A program made the position numbers and the translations under genes. Shown in pieces: positions 1 to 12,520 of a stretch of DNA of 64,000 nt (its first letter is position 1; each line of letters starts with the position of its first letter). The DNA is from Phaeotremella fagi (lineage: Eukaryota; Basidiomycota; Tremellomycetes; Tremellales; Phaeotremellaceae): NCBI GenBank assembly GCA_001599715.1, contig BCHU01000007.1, positions 1,431,586-1,495,585 of the forward strand, given 5' to 3'. Under the pieces are notes generated by a model. It was given only the letters and a program-made list of their open reading frames with translations, was not told the origin of the DNA and searched no databases.

Positions 1-407
1 AAGTTTATTTTCTGACGCAGGATGATATGATCCATTGCATAAGTGAATCTATCTTGGAACGATTTCCCTCTCATCGCAAAAGTTGTTTCAACCAAACTCA
101 AACTAATACCTTGGTAACCTAAAATGAAGGTTACCAATAACCTGTTTCGATCACCTGGATAGATTTCGATTTCTGAAATGATATTTTGTTTCTTTGAAAT
201 CGCGAGGTAATGTTCAATCTTCTCATCTTCATCGTCGCTGTCGGGGATGAAATCACCAAATTTTATACCTCGACTGAACTCGGTGTAACGTAAATCACCA
301 AGTGTTTCCTCGAGATTGGCTGCGGAACAGAATTGCCAATCGAAGATGGTAGCGATTGTGGGTGGGTTGGTTGGGTTTCGATCGCTTTGCATTGCGGTAT
401 TTGACAT
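1..407 (-). CDS. Unknown protein, 5' part (runs off the left edge)
   Basis: An open frame starts at the ATG whose complement is at 405-407 (MSNTAMQSDRN...) and runs without a stop to base 1, about 135 codons. The product is hydrophilic with a short acidic stretch (DSDDDEDEKIEHY) near residue 60, followed by a region that looks folded. I see no domain I recognise, no signal peptide and no membrane segment. The gene continues outside the window. No intron is needed in the visible part. A CTGCG-TCAG string near the edge could be mistaken for a splice acceptor, but the frame is open through it. Confidence 0.6.
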   Translation of the reverse strand, partial: MSNTAMQSDRNPTNPPTIATIFDWQFCSAANLEETLGDLRYTEFSRGIKFGDFIPDSDDEDEKIEHYLAISKKQNIISEIEIYPGDRNRLLVTFILGYQGISLSLVETTFAMRGKSFQDRFTYAMDHIILRQKIN

Positions 408-1262
408 TGTGTGTGATTAGTGTTATTCGATGTTGAGAGGGAGTGGGGAAAAGAAATTGAAAAGAAAAATACCTACCACAAGGTATGAATGTGAGCTGCT
501 CCACTGGACTTTGTTTAGAAGGCGATTCGGACTCTCATCATACAAAGGATACTTGAAAAACCCGAAAGAAAGAAGCACACTTGCATTTAGAAGGTGGAGC
601 GAACACTTGACCGATAAACGTGTCTTGTGGACTTGACTCTTGTGAAAAAGAAGTAACAACTGTGATTTGGAAGGCTCTTGCCAAAGCAGGTCATATTGGA
701 AATGCGAGAAGACAACATCTACATATGCAAATCATGATGCTTATAGCCTTCTTTGAACTGGATGACTTCCTGTTGGGAGTTGATGGGGCAACAGATGACA
801 GAGGATGGGGGTACATGTGTTTTCTTGTGACCACCGGCTTGAATCAAAAGATTCTCTCGTTGTTTTCGCAAGGATGATCTTCGGAGCCTTTTGATATCAG
901 CTTGTATGCCCTCTGGTGTGCGAGATCTATCGCTCGGAGCATTATTGTACAGCCATTTGAACACAAAGGAGAGATCCAAGAACCCGAATCGTGCCAAAAG
1001 AAATCAGCCACGAACCACATGTCAGTTGAAACTCTCGACCACAACATCAACACCACTTTGACATTTACATCCAACCTCATTTTATTCTTCATTTCATGTT
1101 GTTAGATATATACTCATAGATCCATACATTGTATATGATAACACTATATACCCAACACCAACATTCATTCAGTAGTAGTACATAAAATACAATACGTTAT
1201 AGCTGTAACAAGTGGACTTTACTTTAATCCCTTCCGTTAATTTTCGTCTTCATCAGGTCATC
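408..1262. other. Intergenic stretch with no supported gene
   Basis: Several 60-90 codon frames occur on both strands, but none starts with a good ATG, shows convincing splice joins, or resembles a protein. AT-rich sequence around 1105-1200 probably belongs to the promoter of the RRM gene that starts at 1263. A short multi-exon gene on the minus strand between about 720 and 1092 cannot be excluded. Confidence 0.4.
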
Positions 1263-2864
1263 ATGGATCATTCAGAGTTTGATTCAAGATTCCAGGTTCG
1301 AATATATGGCTTCAGCGGTGGTGGTGGGTGAAGGCGAAGTAGGGAGACTGACTTAAAGTTTCTTTAGAGAGTGTTATCCAATTCCTCAGTCAGAAAGGTA
1401 ACTTCAGATCTATCTCCTACTGACCAGTAGTTCATATCATCCGAGTCATCTCACACCAACAATGGGCTCAGGCTTTCGTTTCTTCCATCGAAGACGTTCA
1501 AGTTTGTTTAGATCAAAAAAGTGTTTTGATAAATAACGGAATGTCAGTGTTTTCTATAGCAAAAACTGACCAATTTAGCACTATCGATTATGAACCAATT
1601 CTTAATCACCAACATCCCTGGCACTTTCCTACTTCCCCTCCAAATTTCCACTCAGATCAACCCAATCCCAATCACTACCAATATCCACGAGGTATTCGAC
1701 CAGATTTATATTCCACAGGCTACAATTTAGATCCGCAAGGGGCGTTACCAAGAAACTTGTACATTGTCAATCTACCTTTCAGCATAGATGTGTAAGTTAT
1801 ATACAGTTGATTGAGTGCTGAAGTCACCCAGTGCACACTTCAAATCCCTCTTCTCACGTTTTGGACTGGTCGAGCATTCCGACATCTTAGTGGTTCCGGA
1901 TAAATTGGGTCGTCGAAGGGGTTTCGTTCTGATGTCAACTCACCGAGAAGCAAGTCAGGCTTTGGGACAGATTAACGGACAGTTTATTCAGTGGGTCGGA
2001 GTGGTTGTATACTACTGATCGGTAGAGGTTTCAAGATTGACGTTTCTTGGTCACTTGTTCAGAGATTATCAAAGATCAACAAGAGTAAGGGCGTGGTTGT
2101 ATTTGTCTAATTTTTAGAAATGGATGGAGCCAATCATCAATTCGCTGCTCCTTCCTATCCCCAGGAAGGTGCAAATAGTACAGTGCTGTTGGATAACCTC
2201 GTGAGTTGATTTAAAAGGTACCACTGACATACCCCAGGATCCATACTACTTCCCAAACATCTCCGTCATCAAAGACGCCTTATCCAAATTTGGTAAGATT
2301 CTACGTATCAGGGTTACCTTCAAGACACAAAGTTCAATTCAAGCCATTGTTCAATTCGAACATTTCGTTTCTGCTTGGGCTCTTTTGGAGGCTAACGGGA
2401 TGAGTTTAGGTGGAAGACAAATTTTCACAAGACAATTTCATCAAGGTTTCGATTGTCATTTACCACCTTCACCCTCTGGTGTATTCAAGTTTGATCCTTT
2501 CGGCGTTAACTCGCCTACCTCGACCCCTTTAAGAAGTCAAGATAGTCGAGAACATACTGATTACTCAAACAATCGATTTAACCAGAACGTTAACACCACA
2601 TTGAAAGCTGATACCCAACCCTTCATCCCACCAAAATTCAAGCCTATCCCAAAATTTCCATCAAGTCGAATTGCAACTCCTCAAGATCAAACACAAATTC
2701 AAGTTCAAGCTCAAGAACCAAGATCAAGTCCTACGATTGGGAGTGGGGAGAGTGTAGTTTTGGTTGAGAAAAAAGATCAAGGGTTGGTTGGGAAGATTGG
2801 TAAATTGGAGAAATGGAATTCGACTGTTTGGTGTGAGTGGATTGGTGTCGTGGGGATTCGCTGA
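1263..2864 (+). CDS. RNA-binding protein with RRM domains
   Basis: The model starts MDHSEFDSRFQ and is spliced from about seven exons. The first recognisable RRM begins with RNLYIVNLPFSIDV (RNP2-like), crosses an intron at 1793-1831 and continues AHFKSLFSRFG to GRRRGFVLMSTH, an RNP1-like strand. A second RRM-like unit reads STVLLDNL, DPYYFPNISVIKDALSKFG, then QAIVQFEHF. An N-terminal piece ending INNGMSVFSIAK may be the end of a third, divergent RRM. A low-complexity Pro/Gln/Ser tail follows. The 3' end is uncertain: either the frame stops at 2864, or a GTGAGT donor at 2833 splices to about 2875 and stops at once. It probably binds RNA. I cannot assign an orthologue. Confidence 0.7.
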
Positions 2865-3315
2865 TAAGCTACAGAGGCTATGGGTTGGTCTACCGTGATA
2901 GAATTCTTGGAAGGTCTTTCTGTCATCCGTCATCCCATTTTACTCAAGTTTCCTCCTTGCAAGATTCACAATACCAACAAATACCACGCTTTTCGAAACA
3001 ACACAAGAACTTGAAGATAAACCTATCATTTACCCCATTACTCATAACTTTACTTGTGTATACCTACCTACCTACCAGCTACTCCTCTCACGACTCTTCT
3101 TTTGTATCCCTCTTCTACTCGTTCACTTTATGACCACACTTTTAATCCATATTTACTCTTACTATTTACTTTGATCCATTATGGACTTTACCTTGATGAT
3201 TAACGACATCACCACGTTCTTTACTCATGTCATGTATTCGTGTAACTATAATTGCCCTGGCACCTACTTGCAACAACCTGACTACATGCATTCAAGCTGA
3301 ATCTATCGTCACCAT
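2865..3315. other. 3' region between convergent genes
   Basis: Pyrimidine- and AT-rich sequence between the ends of the RRM gene and the minus-strand NUP53 gene, most likely two 3' UTRs. A 98-codon frame (2837-3133) extends the RRM gene in another frame and would be coding only if an alternative acceptor at 2876 is used. Nothing else is recognisable. Confidence 0.4.
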
Positions 3316-4341
3316 CTATCTCCCAAACACCCATTCAGCTATCGAACCCCATTTCCCACTATCGACATTATCCTCCCATCCATATTCCTCTTTTGACCTA
3401 ACGACGCTATTGGAGATTTTGGGTTTAATAATCGATTTGGCTTGGGGTCGTAAAGGTGTCCCAGGGCCTGTAATCGCACGACTATCACTGAATTCCTCAT
3501 TACCAACCCCGCCAACAGAAGTAAAACCGTTACTGGAGCTACTATCCCAAACCCTCAATCCTAACATGTATTTCCCAAAAACAATTTCACCATGTTTACG
3601 AAGTGCGTAAGCTGCTGATGTTGGGTTGGTGTAGGTGACGACGAACCAGTTGCAACCCTCTGGACCTGGTTTGTAGGATTCGATTGGACCGCATTGGAGT
3701 AGGAGGGGTTCGAGGGATGGGAGGAGGGAGAGTGGGGGTCCGAAAATGTGGAGTGAGGTCGTGGATGTTGTTGGGAGTAGGGTTGGGGGTGTGGGTAGAC
3801 TACGGGGTGTTAGTGTTGGTGGGGATGTCAGGGCTGCAGACACACCTTGGGGAAGTCACGACTCGACTTGGTGTTTCGTTACTGTCACGTAAGGAATTTG
3901 TCGGGGGCATGTCATCGTCGAATACTGGGATACTGGGACGTGTTCTGTTACGTGGAGAGCTGGTGGGGTTAGCGGGATGTAGTAAGCGTAGGACATACGA
4001 CTCGGTTATACTCGAATTGAATCTTGTCGTTGGAGATTTACGTCCGGCAGGTGGAGAAGAGGACGAAGCTGGTGAGGTGCCCTAGACGGTACATTAGTAA
4101 CAAACAACACTAAAAGAATCAGTAACCCTACCAAAGCTAGTTTCCCAGCTGGACTATTAGCGAAACTAGGTAAAAATCTAATCCCCTCCGCCATCTTGAC
4201 ATCATCTTCATCGAGATCATCACCCACGAAATTTCTCGTTGATTTGTTCCATGTCGACGTGGAGGATGTTGGATTTTGGAAGGAGCGTTGAGGGGTGCTG
4301 TAGGTGTTGCTGGGTTTCGTTGGGGTCCACCAATCTGACAT
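3316..4341 (-). CDS. NUP53: Nucleoporin Nup53/Nup35 family (MPPN RRM)
   Basis: Splicing two introns (4082-4131 and 3800-3845 on the plus strand) gives 309 residues starting MSDWWTPTKPSNTY. The central part reads LHIFGPP, then GCNWFVVTYTNPTSAAYAL, RKHGEIVFGKYMLGLRVWD, the pattern of the Nup35-type RRM (a beta-strand before an FGPP turn, the NW strand, A-x-x-AL-x-K-x-G). The extreme C-terminus, KWGSIAEWVFGR, matches the amphipathic membrane-binding helix of Nup53. The N-terminal MAEGIRFLPSFANSP also fits the family's short linear motif. It is a scaffold nucleoporin of the pore inner ring that contacts Nup155/Nup170 and the pore membrane. It is divergently arranged with PEX12. Confidence 0.88.
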
Positions 4342-4514
4342 TCTTGGGTTTGGTGTTGGTTGAGGTTTGTTGATGGAGATGTTGGATTGGTGTTTTGACT
4401 TTGATGGTAGTGTTTTATATTACACGTCATTTTGTTACCGCTTGGTGTTTAGTAACCGATGACAACGATGTTGATGATAGCGACAACGATAGTTTGGATG
4501 GCGACAACGTAGAT
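4342..4514. promoter_or_regulatory. Divergent NUP53/PEX12 promoter
   Basis: Only 173 bp separate the two start codons, so both promoters must lie here or overlap the opposite 5' UTR. The PEX12 frame is open upstream to 4395, but the paralogue-like start MRPIPVF at 4515 is preferred. A GATGAC/GACAACG-rich stretch (about 4457-4505) is the only obvious compositional feature. Confidence 0.5.
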
Positions 4515-5830
4515 ATGAGACCTATACCTGTGTTCTCAGAGGGTCAGGCATCAACGGCAACATCTCACCTTCGTCCATCGTTATTCGAACTTATAGCTCA
4601 AGACCAGTTAAGAGATCTCCTTCAACCTGTAGTCAGATATATTCTTTCCGTAAGATCATATCTTCAAGGAGTCTATGTATGCTGACAGTGTACAGTATTT
4701 CACACATAGATATCCAAGATATCTAATACGGATACTCAACAATCATGAAGAGTTCTATGCGATTCTTATGCTATTGATCGAGAGATATCATTTGAAGAAA
4801 CACAGTGGGTTGATATACTGGTATTAAATACTTATGACATAGACGCTTCGCTATCTGAACACTTTTATGGTCTTCGATTAGTCCCCTCCAACCCATTCGC
4901 TACTCCTCGTCTGGATGCTGCTGAGGGTGCAAGGAAGAGGAGATTGAGTAGGAAACAGCGTTGGGGGATCTTACTTTTTATCGTGGGTCAGATTGTCTTG
5001 CGCCGCTGATATCTAGGTTGGGTTGCCCTATATCAGAACAAGAGCTCAAGATGCATATGAGAGATTAGGTGGGGGTGTGGATGATGAGGGCAGTGATGGT
5101 ATAAATGGATTATCGAGGGTGGGTAGGGTCGGAGGAAAGAGTCTGATCTTGTCAGACGCAGAACGTCTATAAAACCCTATATCCATATCTAAACCTTTCC
5201 CTCGATATCGTCTTACTAGGCTACGATCTACGATACCTCTTTGAAAAAAGTAACAGCTATCGACCGTGGCATGGGTGGTCTGGTGTAGAGATCCAAAGAA
5301 GGGATGGGGAACAGGCAAGGGATCTCCCCAACTCAACTGACCTTCAGGAAACCAAACCGTCCTGGATCCCACCGCTTTTACCACCTCTCCTCCTTCTACT
5401 GAAATTATCACAATGGTGGTACAGTCCAAATTCTCCTCGTTCATTACCAATCAAGAACACCTTCAACACCCATAATAAAATCTTACCGCCTCGACCACTC
5501 CCGATCATCCCTTCGTCAGGTTTGATACCTACTCCGCCATCTAGTCCAAAAGGAGATTTGGAAAAGGATCCACTGGACGACAACACTGTTGATATGGTTT
5601 ATTCAGTTGATGTGGATAAATTTGGGATATGTCCGCTGTGTCATAAGAAATGGAGTAATCCAACGGTTCTGCCTACGGGTTGGGTATTGTGTTTCCGCTG
5701 TGCTTGGGACGCTGTTGAGGGTGGGGACGAGGATGAGAATGAGGATTCTACTGCTGGGTTTGTGAAAGGTAGGTGCCCGATGACTGGGGTTCCTGTTTCT
5801 GGAAAGGAGTTGAGGAGGGTTTTGGTGTAA
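4515..5830 (+). CDS. PEX12: Peroxin 12, RING-type E3 component of the peroxisomal importomer
   Basis: Five exons (4515-4649, 4696-4804, 4843-4982, 5017-5118, 5162-5830) keep one frame and give 384 residues. The N-terminus carries the Pex12 signature RPSLFELIAQDQLRDLLQP, then ERYHLKKH...SLSEHFYGLRLVP, then NVYKTLYPYLNLSLDIVLLG and RYLFEKS. The C-terminal RING-like domain reads CPLCHKKW...PTVLPTGWVLCFRCAW...GRCPMTG. Like other Pex12 proteins, it has fewer zinc ligands than a full RING. Pex12 works with Pex2 and Pex10 in ubiquitinating the receptor Pex5 at the peroxisomal membrane. Introns are 34-46 nt. Product identity is firm; exon 4 boundaries rest on splice consensus and frame. Confidence 0.9.
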
Positions 5831-6192
5831 AATACGTGGTTTCTTAATCAAGAAAAATGGATGACTGGATCGACTATGGGTTCTGATGAAGATGAACTGT
5901 TCGTTACGTTCTCTGTTATCGCTGGGGTTTTCATTCAATGCATCATACAAATATCAACAAGAAGAACACAACCACTACGATAGTACAATAAATGCACAGA
6001 CTGGTAACCAACCCAATCGTAAAAATAACAATCGTTAGAACCAACCTCTAACCCAAAACAACACTCAGAAAGGTGATCATCAACAAGATCTATTAGACAT
6101 GGAGATTCCAGTCGTACACGATACAAAACGTCAAAGGAATCGAATTCGAACAACAAAATCGATGGATAAGATACATGAAGATGGGGAGGACT
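5831..6192. other. Convergent 3' intergenic stretch
   Basis: AT-rich sequence between the stop of PEX12 and the stop of the minus-strand gene at 6193-6788. It probably holds both 3' UTRs and terminators. The short frames here are antisense shadows or lack supporting features. Confidence 0.4.
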
Positions 6193-6788
6193 TTATTCGG
6201 AATCTGAGGTGGAAGATGGTGTGTTGGCGGGAGTGACTATTTCGGTTCGTCGATATGAGATCTGGCGTCAGCTGTGAAATTCAATGAATGGATTTACCTT
6301 CCAATCATCACCATCATCGTTCAAATGAACTAATTCGACGAATTCGAACTGATAGATGTTAGTTGGTTACAGCGGTTTTATGGGTTGAAACTCCCACCCT
6401 CTCATCTTCGTACATCGCTTGATAGAGTTCGATCATGTATTTAGATGGAACTGTCAGGTCTCGTCCGTTGAGACGGATGTTACCTGCTGACCAGAGGTGG
6501 ACTTTGGTGTTGGACTGCAGGTGTGTCAGTGTAGTCCGTAGCCGGGTGGCAAAGTTGGAAATGTGAATTCACTGTACTCACCTCCTGACTAGCGAGACGG
6601 TCGAGCAAATCATCAGCCTTTCTTGAATACAAAGAACCGAGGGAGGTGGTTGATGAAACTGAATTGTTGGAGTCAAGAGACGACGTTGAGATGGTTGATG
6701 AAGTCGAATTTGATCTTTGGGTCTTTGGTGGCGAGACGGTATGGTTGAGTAGGGTTAGGGGAGTGATTTGAAGATTGTGTCGGGACAT
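6193..6788 (-). CDS. Small unknown protein, four exons
   Basis: Exons at 6582-6788, 6398-6514, 6298-6348 and 6193-6261 join in frame to give 147 residues. The N-terminal half is Ser/Thr-rich (QRSNSTSSTISTSSLDSNN) and probably disordered. The C-terminal half looks folded: TKVHLWSAGNIRLNGRDLTV, KYMIELYQAMYEDER, FEFVELVHLNDDGDDWK, then an acidic tail ending TSDSE. Introns of 67, 49 and 36 nt all have GT...AG ends and the exon lengths sum exactly to codons, so the gene model is good. I do not recognise the family. There is no signal peptide or transmembrane segment. Confidence 0.7.
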
Positions 6789-7864
6789 TGTTGGTATGTT
6801 ATGAGATGAAGTTGTTGTGGGAGTGGCAATGAATTGTTCAATGATGGGGATAAAGTCGATGTTGGTTGACCTTTATATATCTTACGGAGTAGATCCACCT
6901 TGACAAATCAGTTGATTTGTTCAAACAATCCTCACCCCAAAGTGTCAACCCTCCGAGAGACGTGGGAATAACTCAACGTTGAAATAAGTTAATTTAACCC
7001 AAACACATGTCCCCTTTACGCCCTAGCTCAACTATTTCAGTTACCATCAGAACATGAATAATCACTGAAACGTCGAGGCAGACGACGCCCTTGTGGCCTC
7101 TTTTCGGTGTTCAATCTAGGTTGTGATATTACTCTGAAGGACCTCGTTTCAATACAATCTCCCAGATTGAAGTCACAGCATGCATAGCAATCTACCAGGT
7201 AACCTTGCCTCCAAAAGGATTTCATTTCATTTTAAGTCTGCGAACAAAAGGTATCCCATTGTTTTCACCCCACGCCCCAAGCGCCATGTGATTACTAAAG
7301 GTACTACACAGAATGATTCTCGCTTTTAGACTCCGACCCTGCCCGTCTTTCCTTCCTCTTCCTCATCGTTGATCTCTTCCTTGACCCTCTTTCTACTCTT
7401 CACCGTTTGAATCGGATGTGGCGCCTCGACCAAAGACCAGTACAGTAGTATTAGTCAATTATAGTTATTATAGTTGCTCCCGCCATCCTTCAAGCACGTT
7501 CAATGCTGATCTTACTTCTCACTGAAACGATGCATCTAACTCTAATCTTATCCACCCCGTTTGGATGCTTGTGCATGGGTGTATGAAACAGATACCCTCC
7601 ATACAACCACAATGACGTGTCATTTCCCCCTATCACTCGGCTAACATCCATCCGAAATACATTTCCTCGTTGTCTGCAGCTCGTCTGACATTTATCGTTT
7701 TTACTTCTTTTTTTCAATTCCATTCTTATCCATTTTCACGTTCAGCATCGACTTTTCAAGTCCAAATAAACACGTCATAACATTCAGCTCGCCCTTCCCT
7801 CCTGATACATACCAAAATCGGCTCTGGAATCCAACCAAACCCCCAAAACCACCTCATTGCCATC
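6789..7864. other. Long divergent intergenic region
   Basis: About 1.08 kb between the minus-strand unknown gene and exportin-t. It contains pyrimidine-rich tracts (about 7320-7400 and 7780-7860), common in fungal promoters, and TATA-like AT stretches near 6875. Frames at 7037-7225 and 7490-7723 on the minus strand have no recognisable protein features. No tRNA or repeat was found. Confidence 0.4.
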
Positions 7865-10800
7865 ATGGCACTCAGTCAATCTCCTCATTTAACTGATATC
7901 CCTCAAGCTATCAGGATCGCCGCTAGTGTTGATCCTAACATTGACCAGGAGCTGAGACAACAGGCGTTCAGTTATCTAGGCAAAGTCAAGGATTTGTGCG
8001 AAGAGACTTGGCAGGTGGGTGGTATCCTTGATGTTAGCTCACCTCTAGGACTGTTTATCGCTCTATCTACAAGGTGCCGGGGCGCCTGGTCCTTCGTCTG
8101 TTGGGAAAGATGGTAAACAAAAGCTGGAGACAGATTTACGTCTCTTCTGTGAACAAGTGGTTGAGACCATGTTGATTCACAAGTGGGTTCGGTTGTGGTG
8201 CATTGCTGACGATAGGCCCGAGTTGATGTCTGCCGAATCTCAATCTGCAATGTATAAAGCTTTGGTCGAGTTTATCCAAACTGAATACGTTCAAGGGTCG
8301 TCTGAAGGGAATCAGTCTTGTAGGTGGACTTTAGGACTTGGACTGACAGTAGTTATACGAAACAAACTAGCGTTCACCTCTGCACATGTCTTTTTAACAA
8401 CCTATCCAACACCCATACCGACGTTCCTACACCCATTCATTAAACTCTTAGAAATCGACCCATCCTCGTCCAAACAGGTCGATCTTAATCCGCCCCACTT
8501 GACCCTCAGATTCTTGATAGAAATCGCTCAAGAGATCCACGACACGACGTTAAAATCTGCCAGACCTCATAACGCTCGACGTCAACAACGTGATGGCCAA
8601 ATTAGAGATGCGATTAGAACATCTGGGGACGAGAGGTTGGTGGCGGATGGTCTGTTGAATCTGGCGGAGAAGGGTTTGGACGTTATTGAGCGAGGTGGTG
8701 ATGGGCAACGACAAAAGTGGATAGAAATCGTTGATCTAGCTATCAAAGCGTACACCGCTTGGACTCGTAGGTTTCTATTGGGACGTTACTGACACTCAGC
8801 GTGGATCGATATCACCGTCGCTCTTACTCCCAAATCTCTCGCTTTCCTTTTACGAATTCTGTCACAACCGTTGGTCCTACTGCGTATCCCTGCTATCAAC
8901 GCTTTCAGAAATTTCGTCGCCAAAGGTATTCAAGACACTACGGAAAAGATGCAAGTTTTGAAGGTTGTCAATCCTGTTTCCTTTTTGGAGCCGTTGGAGG
9001 CATCAACGCGAGTCACGGATGATCCAGAGAGCGAAACGTTTAGAACAGCACTCACGGGGGTTTTGGCGACTTATGGGTCAGAGTTGCTAAAGATCATGGA
9101 AGCAGTGAGTATCTTTTTGGACATCACTGACGATAGCCTGAAACTCCTGAAAATCTTCGTAACGAGGCGGACGCCATGTTGAACAACGCCTTGCCGATAG
9201 CGTTGCGCTTCCTTGATGATCGACGGTCCGAGGTTTTGGCCGCTGTATCCCCCTTCATCAGTGATCTTCTACGAACAGTGAGTTGCCTGGTAGACAACGC
9301 TAATGGAAGTACAAAAAATACAATCGATCCCAACAACCCATCATGCTCAACGGGAAACCTGCTCCCATGGCACCTCCACCTCCACCGTTCATCCCCCTCC
9401 CCGCTGATAAACGCCTCATCCTGTCATCTATAATGGATGTTAGTATCAGACAAAGTCAATGGGCAGATGACGCAGAGTGGGATATCACCTATGACCCGGC
9501 GGATGTCGAAGATCCAGCTGCTATCTTCAACGCCGTTCGATTCTCTTTCAAAAGTTTCATCGATTCCATCGCAATGATCGACAAGGACTTGTATGTTGAA
9601 TCGACCGCCGCCGTTGTTGTCAGCAGATTGGAATCGTTCAGATCAGGGGCGGCACTTAGTTGGCAAGTCATGGAGGCGGCGATGTACTTGCTTTTCACTT
9701 TTGGAGAGATTCAAAAAAGTAAGTTTCTATATTACCTCTCTGACGCCAGTCCCAACACGAGCTGCTTTCTACGATCTCCCACCCGAACTCGCTAGTGAAA
9801 AGAGAATCCGCAAAACAAGCATCAGCAAACCACCCAGTGATTCAGGAATGTCGAGTGGGAGGAACACACCAAATGAAGAGGACGAGTCGAGGGATAAGAT
9901 GGATTACAACTACCCTTTGACACCCCTTGGTCAGTTACTCCACCTCTGCATGTCGTCCAACGTCGCTTCGTTCCCTCATCCATCCGTCGCTGTGATGTAT
10001 TTCGAAGTTGGTGTTCGATACGCTGATTTCTGGAGATCAAGACCGGGTACCATCCAACCTATGCTTGAAGCTATGTTGGACAGTCGAGGTGTTCATCATC
10101 CTGATGAAGCGGTTCGCAGACGTTGTTTCAATTTGTCGTATCGATTTTTAAAGGAGAACAAGAAGGATATCGATAGTAGTATGGTCGCACCTATTTTGGA
10201 AACCATGACCGTAAGTGGGAGTAGGGACGCGCTGACCCCAGGATATTATGATTATCAACGCAGAGTTACCCCCAGCGGAATCGTCTGAAGACGACCTGTT
10301 GTTTAAAGCGACCACCGGGAAGAGCTATTTCCAAGATCAACTTTATCTATTCGAATCAGCCGGAGTTCTCGTTTCACTTCTTCGTTCCGAACCTGATCGT
10401 CAAATAGCTTTCCTTCAAGCCATGGCCAGTCCACTCATGGCTGGTATCGGCTCCGGTATACGCTCCTCACCAACAGATCTCCAAGCGGTACTCCAAGTTC
10501 ATCACCACTTGCTGGCTTTGGGCCATTTTGCCAAAGGTTTCCCAGGTGTTTCAGACAAACAAATCGAAACTCTACCTTATCAACCTGCTTTCAAACAAAT
10601 GACCGAAGCATTGTTGGAAGCTTTGGAAGTTATGAAAATGCATCGAGTCATTCGTGATTCAGCGAGGTTTTCCTTTTCACAGTTTGTCTCTGCTATCGGT
10701 AGCAGTGTAGCGGAACTTGTTCCGAGATTTGTTTCAGCCGTGGTTGGAGAGTTTGAGAGTTCAGAGATTGTTGATTTCTTGACTTTCTTGGGGTTGCTGA

Positions 10801-11647
10801 TGCACAGGTTAAAGGTGGGTAGTAATCTGAACCGCACTGACGACAGGACAACACGTTCGAAACCGTCGACATGCTACTCCTTCCGTTACTTTCAAGAATC
10901 TTTTCAGTCCTTCAAAACCCCGTCGACGGAACCGACGCCAATCTGACCCATAAAAAGCTTCAAGAGGCTTATCTAAATTTTTTCTCTGCTTTGATGAACT
11001 CCAATCTGGAAGGTGTTTTCATTTCTGAAAGAAATAAATCAGAATTCGAAAACGTCCTCTCTTCCGTTCTCACCATCGCCTTGGAACCTGCTGATCCGAC
11101 TTCCCAACGATTGGCGATAGGTTTCTTTGCTCGTAGTATCATCGCATGGGGTACTTCACCTGAAGCCGCTAATTCACCTTCTGTCTTTGCTGAATCGGCA
11201 ATGTCTGAACTTTCGAAAAAAGTCGCCAACGGTACCGCCGCTCCTACCAACCAACACACTATCGGTAAACAGCAACGTGCAGCTCAAGCACTTCCAGGGT
11301 ATCAAAACTTCATCTACCAAAGACTAGTCCCTGCGTGTTTCGAAATCCCCCTTCATCCAAAATTCAAAATGATCACTGGTCAATCTGTAAGTGGACTCTG
11401 GGTGAACGATATTAACGTCCAGATTTATTCTAACAACGCACAGTCATTATTCGAAATCGCGACTTTACTCCGAAACACCCTCCAAGCTAGAGGCACGGAG
11501 GCTATCGATTTCTTGTTGAACGACATGTTACCTAAGACTGGTTGCCCACCCGAACTCGCTAATCAGTTGGTCAACTCTTTGCGGACTCAACAGACTAAAG
11601 AGTTTAGAAAGACTTTTGCCGATTTCGTCAAGGCTATGAAGGCGTAG
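7865..11647 (+). CDS. LOS1: Exportin-t (tRNA exportin, Los1/Xpot)
   Basis: At least ten short introns are removed to give about 1,140 residues. The N-terminus reads ASVDPNIDQELRQQAFSYLG, then ETWQDCLSLYLQGAGAPGPS and RLFCEQVVETMLIHK, the HEAT-repeat opening of exportin-t. Later parts (LTLRFLIEIAQEIHDTTL, IDITVALTPKSLAFLLRIL, GQLLHLCMSSNVASFPHPSV, QLYLFESAGVLVSLL and the C-terminal ALPGYQNFIYQRLVPACFEI) also fit this large all-helical family. It exports mature tRNA from the nucleus with Ran-GTP. The first intron (8015-8048) is 34 nt and most others are about the same. The last intron near 11389 has two possible acceptors (11424 or 11444), changing seven residues at most. Confidence 0.9.
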
Positions 11648-12081
11648 ATGCTTCATTCATGCTGTTTATCTGTGATCGACTCAACGCGATACCTATCTGT
11701 CAAATCTAAATGTCATTCGATATCAATCTTACCCCGATATGTTCAATCCAATTAAATCTAATTTATACGAATCACATCAAAACCAATCAACCCACGTCAA
11801 GAAACACCACCATAAACCCATCATGTAGATACCAATCATTTCATCATCATTATCAACATAACATGTTCATCATTTCGTTTCGTTACTGTTTACCTCACTT
11901 CTGTGCATGTTTCGTTCAATTCAGTATCAGTATTCAAGAGATTCATTTACGTGACGAATGTTCATAGCGATGATTTATTACCATTCATTTATGCATAGTA
12001 TTCGCAATTTCATATCCCTTGTTCTGCTTCTGGATTTTGCGTCAACTACTGATCCGTAGAATAACCAAACCTACCTGTTTC
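11648..12081. other. Convergent 3' intergenic stretch
   Basis: AT-rich sequence between the ends of exportin-t and the small mitochondrial protein gene. It has several ATTT/TTTA and TCATCATTATCAAC-type tracts but no coding signal. It most likely holds the two 3' UTRs. Confidence 0.4.
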
Positions 12082-12399
12082 CTAACCACCAATCGGTCCA
12101 CTACTCTTCTCCTTCTCACCAACCTTCTTAGTCTCGCTAACGGGATTCTCCTTATGACTAGTATTACCGCTGTTCTTGGGCTTGACTTCAGGATCGGTAG
12201 TCCCAGATTTCTCCGATGGTTTGGAACCTTGTCCAGAAGGTTGGGGATCTGGTGTAGAACTTGGAGTTGGAGTGTGGTTCTCTATCTTTTCACTTGTTGG
12301 GTCACCGTACCCTGTGGTGGTTGAGCGTAACGGGGTGGTGCTGAATCCACGGATGGACCTGATGGGGAGTGTGCGTAGGGATTTGAGTGAGAGTGACAT
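12082..12399 (-). CDS. Small mitochondrial protein of unknown function
   Basis: A single uninterrupted frame of 105 residues starts MSLSLKSLRTLPIRSIRGF. The first about 25 residues are basic and hydroxylated without acids and end with FSTTPLRSTTTGYGD, a good mitochondrial targeting sequence with a likely processing site after the arginines. The rest is hydrophilic and disordered-looking (NHTPTPSSTPDPQPSGQGSK, then Lys/Glu/Ser-rich to GEKEKSSGPIGG). I recall short fungal proteins of this type annotated only as conserved mitochondrial hypotheticals. No function can be assigned. It is convergent with exportin-t. Confidence 0.7.
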   Translation of the reverse strand: MSLSLKSLRTLPIRSIRGFSTTPLRSTTTGYGDPTSEKIENHTPTPSSTPDPQPSGQGSKPSEKSGTTDPEVKPKNSGNTSHKENPVSETKKVGEKEKSSGPIGG

Positions 12400-12520
12400 T
12401 TTGGTTAAGATGTCGTTGAACGTTTAAACTTGTTCTGATATATACTTACCTATGACTCATAGATCGGGACTAGATTTCGATGCTGACATATTACCGTAGA
12501 TCCGTAATTATCTTGGCTCC

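Noticed and set aside
620..877. 85-codon plus-strand frame
   Set aside because: No supporting splice sites or protein features. The opposite strand has equally long chance frames here.
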